Below, one piece after another: positions 26,079 through 35,639 of a stretch of DNA of 64,000 bases. The number at the start of each line of letters is the position of its first letter. Position 1 is the stretch's first letter. The stretch covers positions 248,001-312,000 of the forward strand of contig NZ_JBFEFI010000007.1 of assembly GCF_040717535.1 (NCBI RefSeq), written 5' to 3'. A model generated the notes under the pieces. It saw nothing but the letters and a program-made list of their open reading frames with translations, searched no databases and was not told where the DNA came from. The translations under genes were made by a program, and so were the position numbers. This DNA is from Thalassoglobus sp. JC818. Its GTDB lineage: Bacteria > Planctomycetota > Planctomycetia > Planctomycetales > Planctomycetaceae.

Positions 26079-27137
26079 TTAATCGAGTTCGCTCTCGTCG
26101 TGAACTTCATTTGCAGGCAATGCACTCGAATTTCTCTCGCTGAAGTGCTCGCTGCCGAGCACCTGAAGGGTCGCTAAAAAGTCGCCGGGGAGAGGAGCAA
26201 GATGGCTCATCCATCGCTGTGTAATGGGGTGACTGAAACTCAATTGGTAAGCGTGTAGTGCATGTCGACGGATAGGAAATCCGGTTTCAACTTCGCGTGA
26301 GTGGTTCCCGTTAGCCTTGTTGTGAAACGGTTTGACGCGGCCATTCCGCTCGTAAAACTCGTCGCCGACGATCGGGTATCCCAGGTGGGCGAGATGAACG
26401 CGAATCTGATGATTGCGTCCGGTGACTGGTTTGCAGAGAACGAGCGTATGGTCGGTGAATCGCTCGAGCACCCGATACGACGTCTTTGCCGGTTTGGCTT
26501 GAATGGCGTCGGGTCTGCATGACATTAGCACATGACGGCCGGTCGGAAGCTTACCGATCGGGCGATCAATGACTCCCTGATCTTTCTCGATTTGACCCTC
26601 CACGAGCGCAAGGTAGGTCTTGCTCACTCGCGAAGTTTCGAACGCTTCGGAGAGTCCTACATGGGCCACGTGAGTGAGGGCGACAACGATCGCGCCGCTT
26701 GTCTGTCGATCGAGCCGGTGAACGATTCCCGGTCGGAGTAAACCTTTGTACTCCGTCCGCTGATCGAGTAGATGCTGAACACCATTACAAAGCGTGCCGC
26801 TTTGGACTGTCCCGACGGGATGCACAACGACATCAGGCGGTTTGTTTACAACCATCAGCCAGTGATCTTCGTAGATCACTGGCAGCGAGAGTTGTTCCGG
26901 TTCAAGAAGTTTGTCCGGAGGCTCAATCAGTCGAACGCAGACCTGTTGTCCCTCGAAAACACGAGTGACTTCGTCTACAGGAACGGAGTTGATTGTCACA
27001 CCCCCGGCAGCTGCGATCCGCTGAAGTCTCCAGGTTGTGTAGTTCCGGAGATGTCGCGACAAAAACACGTCGATCCGATGGCCGCTCAGAAAAGCTTCAA
27101 CAGTCAATTCAAAGACAGGAAGCGATTTGACGTCCAA
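26079..27137 (-). CDS. RluA-family pseudouridine synthase
   Basis: A 352-residue RNA pseudouridine synthase. An N-terminal S4 domain (about residues 18-70) is followed by the RluA catalytic domain. Motif II, His140-Arg-Leu-Asp143-Arg-Gln-Thr-Ser-Gly, contains the catalytic Asp. The Arg-Asn-His-Gln-Ile-Arg-Val-His-Leu motif is also present. It could be RluD-like (23S rRNA) but the target is not decided. The start is TTG; no ATG is in a suitable position. It begins 19 bases after rmlA on the same strand and is probably co-transcribed. Confidence 0.88.
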   Translation of the reverse strand: MDVKSLPVFELTVEAFLSGHRIDVFLSRHLRNYTTWRLQRIAAAGGVTINSVPVDEVTRVFEGQQVCVRLIEPPDKLLEPEQLSLPVIYEDHWLMVVNKPPDVVVHPVGTVQSGTLCNGVQHLLDQRTEYKGLLRPGIVHRLDRQTSGAIVVALTHVAHVGLSEAFETSRVSKTYLALVEGQIEKDQGVIDRPIGKLPTGRHVLMSCRPDAIQAKPAKTSYRVLERFTDHTLVLCKPVTGRNHQIRVHLAHLGYPIVGDEFYERNGRVKPFHNKANGNHSREVETGFPIRRHALHAYQLSFSHPITQRWMSHLAPLPGDFLATLQVLGSEHFSERNSSALPANEVHDESELD

Positions 27138-27156
27138 CTCGGGTTCTCATTCGTGT

Positions 27157-28077
27157 TCAAGATAGCTGCGCGATTTTCATCACAGCTGGGTCGCGTCCGT
27201 CTTTCAAGAGATCGAGCAGGTACTGCCCGTAGGTGTTCTTCTTGAGTGGCTCGGCGAGTTCGGCCAACTGTGCGTCGTCAATGTAGCCAAGTTGCCAGAC
27301 AATTTCCTCTGGGACGCAGACTTTCTGACCCTGACGCATTTCGACCGCTTCCATGAAGCTGGACGCCTGCAGCAACGACGACGGAGTTCCTGTGTCGAGC
27401 CACGCATAGCCTCGGCCCATCAGTTCGACATTCAGTTTTCCTGCGTCGAGATAGCTTTGATTGACCGATGTGATCTCAAGCTCACCGCGTCCGGACGGCT
27501 TCACGTTCTTGGCAATCTCAACCACATCATTGTCGTAGAAATAGAGCCCCGTCACGGCGAAACGTGACTTCGGTTTAGCTGGTTTCTCTTCGATATCGAT
27601 GGCTTTGCCGTCTTTGTCGAAAGAGATCACCCCGTAACGCTCAGGGTCTCGAACCCGGTAGGCGAACACGGTTGCGCCGTCTTTTCGGGAGCCGGCGCTC
27701 ATCAACAGCTTTTGGAAATCGTGACCATAGAAGATGTTGTCACCGAGAACGAGACAGACTCCGTCATTGCCAACGAATGAATCTCCGATGATGAAGGCTT
27801 CTGCGAGTCCGCGAGGCTCGGCCTGCTCGGCGTATTGGATATTCACACCCAGTTGTGATCCGTCTCCGAGGAGTCGCTGATACTGCGGCAAATCCTGCGG
27901 TGTGCTGATCAGCAGGATGTCACGAATCCCCGACAGCAACAGCACGCTGAGCGGGTAGTAGACCATTGGCTTGTCGTAGACCGGAAGCAGTTGTTTGCTC
28001 ACAACTGAGGTCATGGGGTGCAATCGGGTGCCTGCACCACCTGCGAGGATGATTCCCTTTTTGGTTCGCTGGGACAT
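27157..28077 (-). CDS. rmlA: Glucose-1-phosphate thymidylyltransferase
   Basis: A 306-residue nucleotidyltransferase making dTDP-glucose from dTTP and glucose-1-phosphate, the first step toward dTDP-rhamnose and related sugars. The signature [14 protein letters not shown] is intact, as are Ser-Lys-Gln-Leu-Leu-Pro, Gly-Asp-Asn-Ile-Phe-Tyr-Gly and Glu-Lys-Pro. Length and motifs fit RmlA. The ATG at 28077 has AAGG upstream and starts just before the motif; the longer frame to 28155 is rejected. No rmlB, rmlC or rmlD is in the window. Confidence 0.93.
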   Translation of the reverse strand: MSQRTKKGIILAGGAGTRLHPMTSVVSKQLLPVYDKPMVYYPLSVLLLSGIRDILLISTPQDLPQYQRLLGDGSQLGVNIQYAEQAEPRGLAEAFIIGDSFVGNDGVCLVLGDNIFYGHDFQKLLMSAGSRKDGATVFAYRVRDPERYGVISFDKDGKAIDIEEKPAKPKSRFAVTGLYFYDNDVVEIAKNVKPSGRGELEITSVNQSYLDAGKLNVELMGRGYAWLDTGTPSSLLQASSFMEAVEMRQGQKVCVPEEIVWQLGYIDDAQLAELAEPLKKNTYGQYLLDLLKDGRDPAVMKIAQLS

Positions 28078-28462
28078 TCTGCTGCCTTTGGTCAGTCGGC
28101 CAGTATGAAATTGGGGGATTGGAACGGTTCTGACGAGTTGAATCGAAATGAACAAAGTCTTTGAGACTTCTCAAGCGACGATAGGTCGGGGGAGTTTCAT
28201 CCTCAACTGAAATCGCGAGTGTCGCTTTGAGTGGTTGACAAGTCCTTTTGACTCACAGTTCTATTCGATCATATCCGCACAAACGGCAAAGCTGGTGTGC
28301 GGACGCATCAAAACTTACTGCTAAAGATGCAGTCAAGATGACGCAGGAGCACATCGAGTCGATCATGAAGCACCCAAAAAAGAGAGCTCCCAGACATTGT
28401 CAAACGTCTGGGAGCTCTTTCGATCTTTGTCGTTTCACCTGATTGGCGAATCTCTGGCAGGA
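28078..28462. other. Intergenic region with terminator
   Basis: About 385 bases upstream of rmlA and downstream of the PQQ-propeller gene. Apart from the terminator at 28376-28420, no gene is supported. The rmlA promoter should be near 28100-28250. Confidence 0.4.
28376..28420 (-). terminator. Perfect-stem terminator, mainly for the PQQ-propeller gene
   Basis: A perfect 13-base-pair stem (AGAGCTCCCAGAC at 28383-28395 with its complement at 28406-28418) encloses a 10-base loop. On the minus strand it is followed by a TCTTTTTT run. It lies about 45 bases after the PQQ-propeller stop codon. Confidence 0.9.
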
Positions 28463-29740
28463 TTACTTCTTGATGTCGTAGCAGAGAAGATCGTTGCCTT
28501 CACGCAGATACAGCTTGCCATCGAGGATCACGGGATGTGCCCAGCTTGGGCGACCGCCGCTTCCAGGCACTGTGAATTCGCTGATGCGTTCGAACTTCTC
28601 GGGAGTTGCCTTCACGAGTGAAACTTCTCCACTCTGATAGCGGAAATAGAGATGGTCATCAGCTGCGACGACAGAAACCGAACCGGAACCGACTCCTCGG
28701 CCTTTCCACTTCTGTTCCCCTGTCATCAGGTCAGCACAGAACGGAATCGGATTCGAATCAACGCCACCGTAAACATAGTCGCCGACGAGAACGACTCCAC
28801 CATGTTTGTTGGAGAGGTGTGTTTGCAGCGGGTAAACGACTTCCATGTTGACTTTTCCGGAACCAGCTGGAACCTGGCGAAGCAGCGCTCCACCGCGGTT
28901 GTAGCCAGCACAGAAGAAGACGAGATCGTCACGGACGATTGGTGTTGGAATGACAGCTGTGGTTTTATCAATGTCGAAAGTCCAGAGCAGTTCTCCGTCG
29001 CTGGCACGAACGCCCATCGCTCCACTGCCGGTTGAGTTGACGTAGACTTTTTCGCCACCGACATGAGAAATCACAACCGAAGCGTGACCTGCACCGCGAT
29101 CTCCAGGCCGAGGCGCTGACCATTTTTCCTCGCCAGTGTTCTTGTCGAGCGCCAGCATGGTGTGTTCAGGGCCTCCGGGTGTGCAGACAAGAGTGTCTCC
29201 ATCGATGAGTACGGATTCGCTGTATCCCCAGCTGTCAGCTTTTTGGCCAGCAAACTCTTCTTTGAGATTGCGTCGCCAGATTTCTTCACCGTCTGTGCTC
29301 GCACAGATCAGTTCCCCGAATGCTGTCAGAGCGTAGACGCGATTTCCGTCGACGGTCGGTGTGCTGCGTGTGCTTTGCCAGTCTTCTTTTCCGTTCTCCC
29401 AAGCGGGGCCGGTTTTCATCTTCCAGATCAAATCTCCACCATCCTGATCGAGACAGATCAGATATTCATCCGATCCTGAACCGGGAAGGTGATCGCCCAT
29501 CGTGTAGATGCGTCCGTCGACAATGGAAACGCTCGAATAGCCGATTCCCAAGCCCGATGCCTTCCAGAGCAGCGAAGGTCCATCTGATGGCCATTGCTCA
29601 AGAAGATCGGTGTCGGGAGCAACGTTGGTACGTTCCGGACCGCGGAAGGTCGGCCAATCTTCATCGCCGTTGGCGACAGCCGGGATCAGAAGCGAGAGGG
29701 ACAACAATAACGGCTTACAATTTCTGAAATGAATTGACAT
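28463..29740 (-). CDS. Exported PQQ-like beta-propeller protein
   Basis: A 425-residue protein with a signal peptide (cleaved near Ala-Val-Ala-Asn-Gly). It opens with Asp-Trp-Pro-Thr-Phe-Arg-Gly-Pro, the usual start of planctomycete PQQ_2/BamB-like proteins. Repeated blades carry Leu-Ile-Trp-Lys, Glu-Lys-Trp and similar Trp motifs at about 45-residue spacing. These proteins are exported scaffolds; enzymatic PQQ binding is not shown. The ATG at 29740 has AGGAG 10 bases upstream; a GTG at 29749 is too close to that site. Confidence 0.82.
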   Translation of the reverse strand: MSIHFRNCKPLLLSLSLLIPAVANGDEDWPTFRGPERTNVAPDTDLLEQWPSDGPSLLWKASGLGIGYSSVSIVDGRIYTMGDHLPGSGSDEYLICLDQDGGDLIWKMKTGPAWENGKEDWQSTRSTPTVDGNRVYALTAFGELICASTDGEEIWRRNLKEEFAGQKADSWGYSESVLIDGDTLVCTPGGPEHTMLALDKNTGEEKWSAPRPGDRGAGHASVVISHVGGEKVYVNSTGSGAMGVRASDGELLWTFDIDKTTAVIPTPIVRDDLVFFCAGYNRGGALLRQVPAGSGKVNMEVVYPLQTHLSNKHGGVVLVGDYVYGGVDSNPIPFCADLMTGEQKWKGRGVGSGSVSVVAADDHLYFRYQSGEVSLVKATPEKFERISEFTVPGSGGRPSWAHPVILDGKLYLREGNDLLCYDIKK

Positions 29741-30289
29741 GGCGTTCACTTCTCCTGAGTTGTGGTTTCATTCCTTGAAAGTTTGCTGACCTGCATGTCG
29801 GGGACCGGCAGGGAAAGAGCGATCCAAGGAGTTTCCGATTCCCATTAGTGTTCGTCAATGCTCTGAGGATTGTCGAACTGACAATGTCGGCGATTTTTAA
29901 GGGGACATTCACCACAGGATTTGCTGATCGATGCTGTGTTCCCGCAGGTTTGCTCCTACGAGACTGCCAATGTGTGAACGCAAATTGACGTTATGACGGA
30001 TTTGCGGTGGAACATTTTGATTCCGGTTGGAAACACTTCAGCCAGACTCAATGAGTGCTGCGTGAGCGGTCGACACACATTAAGGAACCCTGGCATTCTG
30101 GAAGCGGTCCCGAAATCTGTTGAACGGAGTGATCCTTCAAGACACTCACTCGTTTGAATCACCTTAGATCGACTTTCAGAATCACAACCATGGATTGGCA
30201 TTCGCGACTACAGGCAGGAAAGGATTGAGAGGGTTCTGTCGATCGGAACACGTTCGGCAAACTCTGACGGTTGATACGGAACTCGGTTC
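29741..30289. other. Divergent intergenic region, about 550 bases
   Basis: Lies between the PQQ-propeller gene and the sigma-54 activator gene. Minus-strand frames here have no ribosome site and improbable composition. No TGGCAC-N5-TTGC sigma-54 site or long repeat was found. The length would suit an unrecognised small RNA or regulatory region. Confidence 0.35.
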
Positions 30290-31708
30290 ATGCGGAACTC
30301 ATTAATTCTCACTCAGGATTGCCAGCTCTTCAGCGCTCTTCAGGAGCGAGTGCAGCCGTTCGACGTTAACGTCAAGTTCTGTGAGGATGCTGCTTCCCTC
30401 AGAGACTGGATGCGGCAATTTCAGACCTCGTTGGTGTTTCTCGATCTGCGACCGGGGACTCATTCTCTCGAAACTCTTTCATTCATCCAAGACCTGAGTC
30501 GTGAGGAGAATGCTCGCCCGACTATCGTCACCGTGAGTGACGGATCGCTGCCGTCTCAGGCTGCAGGCGAGCTGTCACTCATTGCTTCTGCTCATCTGAT
30601 CGTTGACGACCGTACCAATGAACTGACTGCATGGGACTCGGACTCTCGCCTCGACTTCGACCGTCTGATGAGACAGAACACGCCGCCTCAGGTTCCAAAG
30701 TCTTGTACTCTCGCAGGAAGTTCTCAAAGCCTGACGACTCATCAACCAGAGTTCTTTCAAGTGCTTGAAGATCTGCAGCGAGTCGCCCATCGAGATGTGA
30801 CCGTGCTGTTGATTGGAGAAACAGGAACAGGCAAGACGACTCTCGCACGCATCATTCATGAACGGTCCAAGCGGTGTGATGATCCGTTCCAGCAACTCGC
30901 ATGCGGGGCGCTTCCTTCTGAGATCATCGAGAGCGAACTCTTTGGCCATATTCGCGGCGCCTTTACAGGAGCGGAACGCAATAAGATCGGCCGCTTTCAA
31001 GCAGCTGGCAAGGGGACATTACTTCTCGATGAAATTGATGTTCTCGACGTCAAGCAGCAGGCGAAACTCCTCAAAGTCATCGAGACCGGCGAGTACGAAA
31101 TGGTCGGGTCGACTGAGCCAATGCAGTCGGAAGCAAGGCTAATTACTGCCAGCAACATCAACCTCGAAGATCTGACTAGCTCCAACCGGTTTCGATCGGA
31201 CCTCTATTACCGTTTGAGCGTTTTGGAATTCCGTCTGCTCCCACTGCGAGAGCGGCAGGTTGACATCGTTCCCATGGCGGTCGAGTTTGTCGAAGAATGC
31301 TGTCGGGAACATGAAATTCAGATTCGCTCCGTCGATCTCGAATTCCTTCACGCCCTGCAGTCATATTCATGGCCGGGCAACATTCGCGAGCTTAAAAACC
31401 ACATTCGACGGGCTGTCCTGTTCGCTGAGAATGGGCGGTTGCGGAAGTCTGATCTTTCCGCAAAAGTGACTGACTCACCGACGATCTCGACGTTGAGTGA
31501 TCCGGAGTTGTGCGAAAATCAGACCCTCGCTGAGCAGGTCGCAGACAACGAACGCGAACTGCTGATGCAGGCGCTCGAAGCCAATCGCCACAACCGAACT
31601 CGAACCGCGCAATCGTTGGGTATCAGCCGTGTCGGTCTCTACAAGAAAATGAGAAGGCTCGGGCTGTTGGAAGCTGCAGCAAACGGCGACCTGAAACGTG
31701 CGTCTTGA
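30290..31708 (+). CDS. Sigma-54-dependent activator with degenerate receiver domain
   Basis: A 472-residue NtrC-type enhancer-binding protein. Residues 1-120 look like a receiver but keep only Asp in Val-Phe-Leu-Asp-Leu-Arg-Pro-Gly as a phosphorylation candidate; the N-terminal acidic pair is reduced and the conserved Lys is not visible. The AAA+ domain has Walker A Gly-Glu-Thr-Gly-Thr-Gly-Lys-Thr (176-183), the sigma-54-contacting Gly-Ala-Phe-Thr-Gly-Ala (223-228), Leu-Leu-Asp-Glu-Ile-Asp, and the Phe-Arg-Ser-Asp-Leu-Tyr-Tyr-Arg-Leu sensor region. A Fis-type HTH ends the protein (Arg-Thr-Ala-Gln-Ser-Leu-Gly-Ile-Ser). No partner kinase is adjacent. Confidence 0.9.
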   Translation: MRNSLILTQDCQLFSALQERVQPFDVNVKFCEDAASLRDWMRQFQTSLVFLDLRPGTHSLETLSFIQDLSREENARPTIVTVSDGSLPSQAAGELSLIASAHLIVDDRTNELTAWDSDSRLDFDRLMRQNTPPQVPKSCTLAGSSQSLTTHQPEFFQVLEDLQRVAHRDVTVLLIGETGTGKTTLARIIHERSKRCDDPFQQLACGALPSEIIESELFGHIRGAFTGAERNKIGRFQAAGKGTLLLDEIDVLDVKQQAKLLKVIETGEYEMVGSTEPMQSEARLITASNINLEDLTSSNRFRSDLYYRLSVLEFRLLPLRERQVDIVPMAVEFVEECCREHEIQIRSVDLEFLHALQSYSWPGNIRELKNHIRRAVLFAENGRLRKSDLSAKVTDSPTISTLSDPELCENQTLAEQVADNERELLMQALEANRHNRTRTAQSLGISRVGLYKKMRRLGLLEAAANGDLKRAS

Positions 31709-31720
31709 TGTCTGTCGACG

Positions 31721-33016
31721 TTATCGCATCTTCATCCAAAGGCACTTCAGATACTCTGACTCCAGGCAATTGCCAGCGACTGGATGGTCCGCTCCAGCTT
31801 GTGTTCGCATGATGATTTGCGGCAAGCGGTTGCCGGTTGCTGCACGAACGTTGTACGTGAAGTCCGTCATTGAGAGCAGACCGGAACAGCTGCACGAGAC
31901 GAGGAAACCGTCTGGCGAGACAACTTCCGAAGCAAGCTGATTCATGTCGTAGTACTTCTGCTTGCCGTCATCGAATTCATTGCGACTTCGAATCAATTTT
32001 GGCGGATCGAGAATCACGACATCAAAGAATTGCTTGTTGCGAATACTGTCGCGGAGATAGCTGAATGTGTCCGCGTGGATGAACTTCACGGCCGCATGGT
32101 TCAGCTTGGCATTTCGTCGCGCCTGACGAATTGCGTCTTCATCGAGATCAACTGCGGTCACGGAAGCAGCTCCTGCGAGTGCACAGTTGATCGCAAAGCC
32201 ACCTGTGTAGCAGCAGAGATCGAGAACGCTTTTCCCTTTGCAGAACTCCCGGATTTTCTGACGGTTGTCTCGCTGATCACAGAAATAACCTGTCTTGTGA
32301 CCTTCGAACGGATGCACTTCGAATTTCGTTCCGTGCTCGGTGACGACAACCGACTCCGGAACTTTCCCCGACTGAAATCCGTCTGCGATGAACCCTTCTT
32401 GTTCGTAGGTCATCGGGCCCGGACGGACGATCCAGTGGGGAATTTTAAGCTGCCGGGACAAGAGGCTCGCAAAGGCTTGAGATCGTTGAAACATCCCCAA
32501 TGAGAATGCTTCAACGGAGAGAACGTCGCCGTAGACGTCTGCCACGATTCCCGGAAACCCGTCGCCTTCCGCATGAATGACCCGATAGGCATTCGTCGAT
32601 TGCGTCAGCTTCAGGTCGTCATGCCGCAGCCGAATTGCTCTCGCGACGTTCTGCTGCCAGTCGCGTTTCGTGATAGAAAAGTCGCCCCACTTGAGAATGC
32701 GAATGGTCGATTCTGCTCGCGGATTCCAGATCCCCAGCCCGATTTTGTCCCCCGAGTCTGAAACGACCCGCACCAGATCGCCATGTTGAGCTGAGTCATC
32801 GACCGATGCGATGCGTTTACGAAAAACGGTTGGGTGGCGAACGAAGGCTTTCAGCTTCGCGAGTGGAAGTTTCTCGTCAGAAGTGACATCCAATTCGCGT
32901 TGGAGCGTGTGCGACGGATCAAGAGGAAATGTGCTCTTCTTGCGGCGAGTCGGCTTCTTGGAGGATTTCCCGGAAGACTTACGTTTATCGAATTTGCGTG
33001 GCTGACGAGGTGGCAT
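31721..33016 (-). CDS. RlmI-like class I rRNA methyltransferase
   Basis: A 431-residue protein. Residues 1-35 are very basic (Arg/Lys/Ser-rich), suiting RNA binding. A PUA-like domain (about 40-115) is followed by the RlmI/YccW-type core with His-Pro-Phe-Glu-Gly-His-Lys-Thr-Gly-Tyr-Phe-Cys-Asp-Gln-Arg. Motif I is Val-Leu-Asp-Leu-Cys-Cys-Tyr-Thr-Gly-Gly-Phe, and the catalytic block Val-Val-Ile-Leu-Asp-Pro-Pro-Lys. The family methylates a cytosine C5 in 23S rRNA; the exact site here is inferred. It is convergent with the sigma-54 activator, 12 bases apart. Confidence 0.87.
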   Translation of the reverse strand: MPPRQPRKFDKRKSSGKSSKKPTRRKKSTFPLDPSHTLQRELDVTSDEKLPLAKLKAFVRHPTVFRKRIASVDDSAQHGDLVRVVSDSGDKIGLGIWNPRAESTIRILKWGDFSITKRDWQQNVARAIRLRHDDLKLTQSTNAYRVIHAEGDGFPGIVADVYGDVLSVEAFSLGMFQRSQAFASLLSRQLKIPHWIVRPGPMTYEQEGFIADGFQSGKVPESVVVTEHGTKFEVHPFEGHKTGYFCDQRDNRQKIREFCKGKSVLDLCCYTGGFAINCALAGAASVTAVDLDEDAIRQARRNAKLNHAAVKFIHADTFSYLRDSIRNKQFFDVVILDPPKLIRSRNEFDDGKQKYYDMNQLASEVVSPDGFLVSCSCSGLLSMTDFTYNVRAATGNRLPQIIMRTQAGADHPVAGNCLESEYLKCLWMKMR

Positions 33017-33258
33017 CTTTTTGCGTCGCTACGGCACGTGCGGAGATGTGCCAATTTCCCGGAACCGAGGTCAGGTGATCCCCGCACAAGCAGAGGATTG
33101 ATGAGACGGACTTCGTTCCGGAAGGTGATCAATCAGTGAAGATGCTGATCGTATGCAACGACTGCCAGACCGGTTACCCACTCAGCCAGTGAAAATCTAA
33201 AAATCTCATTTGAGCCGGTCACACCACCTGCTTCGCCCAGCAGTTGAGCGTTCAATGT

Positions 33259-34116
<858 letters not shown>

Positions 34117-34255
34117 GTCGTTGCCTTCCAGGAAACTGGCGGGAGAATGAACTGGGATGAAATCTTCCGCGATAACTCTAGCTCAGCCCTCACGGCTTGC
34201 TGTGTGTGATGCCAAGAGACAACAAACTGTCGTGTCGATCATGCCGATTGTCGGC

Positions 34256-34267
34256 GATTTGCAAATC
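34256..34267. promoter_or_regulatory. 12-bp palindrome GATTTGCAAATC in a divergent intergenic region
   Basis: A perfect palindrome lies midway between the divergent glycosyltransferase and DUF2135-like genes. It could be an operator for either; no regulator is assigned and it may be chance. Confidence 0.3.
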
Positions 34268-34393
34268 ATGATGATGCGAAGTCCGGTTGCCGATCGGCGT
34301 CCACTGCTGTAGTTTGGAAGGCAACGACATGCTTGAGAGACCACTTCGATTGAGCCAACAGTGTCCAGATTTTCCTGAGTTTTCCCTCATCCG

Positions 34394-35530
34394 GTGGATT
34401 CCGTTCCGGAGACTGCTGACGTGACACACGTTGATCGATCCGATTCAGATCAGATACCTGTGAAGAATGAAACGGGGGCGACGTTTAGAGTGCCTCCACT
34501 CGTCCAGAAACCGCCTCGTCCGAACCGATTGACCTGGCTAGAACGCAACAGCATCTCTCTGGGTTCCTCAGCTGTTCTGCACATCTGGATCATCGCGGCC
34601 CTTGGGTTCCTCATCTTTCCGGTCATGAGACGTCCGGAGCGATTCGCCGTCGATACGACAGTTCGGTTTGATTCTCCACCGATTGCGATCGCCGAAGAAA
34701 CAGTCGTGACCGTCGATGCGGACGAAGAAGAGGTGTCGACTTTCGATGTCTTCAGTGAGGAGGAAGTGGAAACTTCGATCGACGGAGATCTTGGGAATTC
34801 GTCGGGAGAACTCGCCTCAGCAACGCAACCAGTTGAGAGAATCGTTCCCGGTGCTCGTTCGGCCGAGGAAAATTCTTCATCGAAGCAGGGATCAACAGCT
34901 GACGCAACCGTCATTGGAAATCGACGGACTCTGGCAGGCGGCAAGCAGGGAGAAGTCACAATCTCTCTGATCTGGGACACGTTCGACGATCTTGATCTGC
35001 ATGTCTGGAACGCAAACGGTCATCACGTCTGGTTCGGACATCGCGAGAGCAAAGACGGCATGCTTGACGTCGACGCCAATATTATTCCGACGACTGATGA
35101 ACCGATCGAGAACTACTTTGAAGAGAAAGCTCACTCCGGCTACTACCGATTTTCCGTCGATTTATATCGGTGGAGGTCCAACAAGCCTGTCGAATACACG
35201 CTCGGCGTCTGGGTGCGTGGGCGGGAAAGACTCTACCGTGGAAGAGTCATGACGGAAATGAAAACCGTCGGAGGCTTTCAACTGGAAATTCCGGAAGAGG
35301 GCTCGGATGATCAACTCACTCTTGTCTGGCTGAATGACAGCGAAGTTCGACAGATGGCCATCTCAGAGGAAAAGAAGAAGCTGTTCCGGGAAGTCCAGGG
35401 TTTTCGCAGATTCCGCTCCACAGCGACCCGCAAGCTTCAGGAGTTCATCAGCAAATATCCTGACAGTGTCGAAGCTGTGGAAGCTCAGGAACTTCTCGAA
35501 TCGTTTCAGCGGCGTGGCCGGTCAGATTGA
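34394..35530 (+). CDS. Single-pass membrane protein with DUF2135-like domain
   Basis: A 378-residue protein. Residues 1-50 are basic and Pro-rich, with a transmembrane segment at about 55-77. The acidic linker is about 95-180. A beta-rich domain is about 185-300, with Ser-Leu-Ile-Trp-Asp-Thr-Phe-Asp-Asp-Leu-Asp-Leu-His-Val-Trp and Leu-Asp-Val-Asp-Ala-Asn, then Pro-Ile-Glu-Asn. This fits the DUF2135-like pattern seen in planctomycete VWA-linked proteins. The C-terminal 80 residues are helical. The start is uncertain: GTG at 34394 is listed, and a GTG at 34421 is possible. Confidence 0.65.
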   Translation: MDSVPETADVTHVDRSDSDQIPVKNETGATFRVPPLVQKPPRPNRLTWLERNSISLGSSAVLHIWIIAALGFLIFPVMRRPERFAVDTTVRFDSPPIAIAEETVVTVDADEEEVSTFDVFSEEEVETSIDGDLGNSSGELASATQPVERIVPGARSAEENSSSKQGSTADATVIGNRRTLAGGKQGEVTISLIWDTFDDLDLHVWNANGHHVWFGHRESKDGMLDVDANIIPTTDEPIENYFEEKAHSGYYRFSVDLYRWRSNKPVEYTLGVWVRGRERLYRGRVMTEMKTVGGFQLEIPEEGSDDQLTLVWLNDSEVRQMAISEEKKKLFREVQGFRRFRSTATRKLQEFISKYPDSVEAVEAQELLESFQRRGRSD

Positions 35531-35639
35531 CGTAAGCTGATGTGAATCGCCTTCTGCGTTAGTTGAGCTTATCATCCAGTTTGACAAACGAAACAAGCCT
35601 GCAATCGACGACCTCATTACATAGAAGCGAGAACGATCA

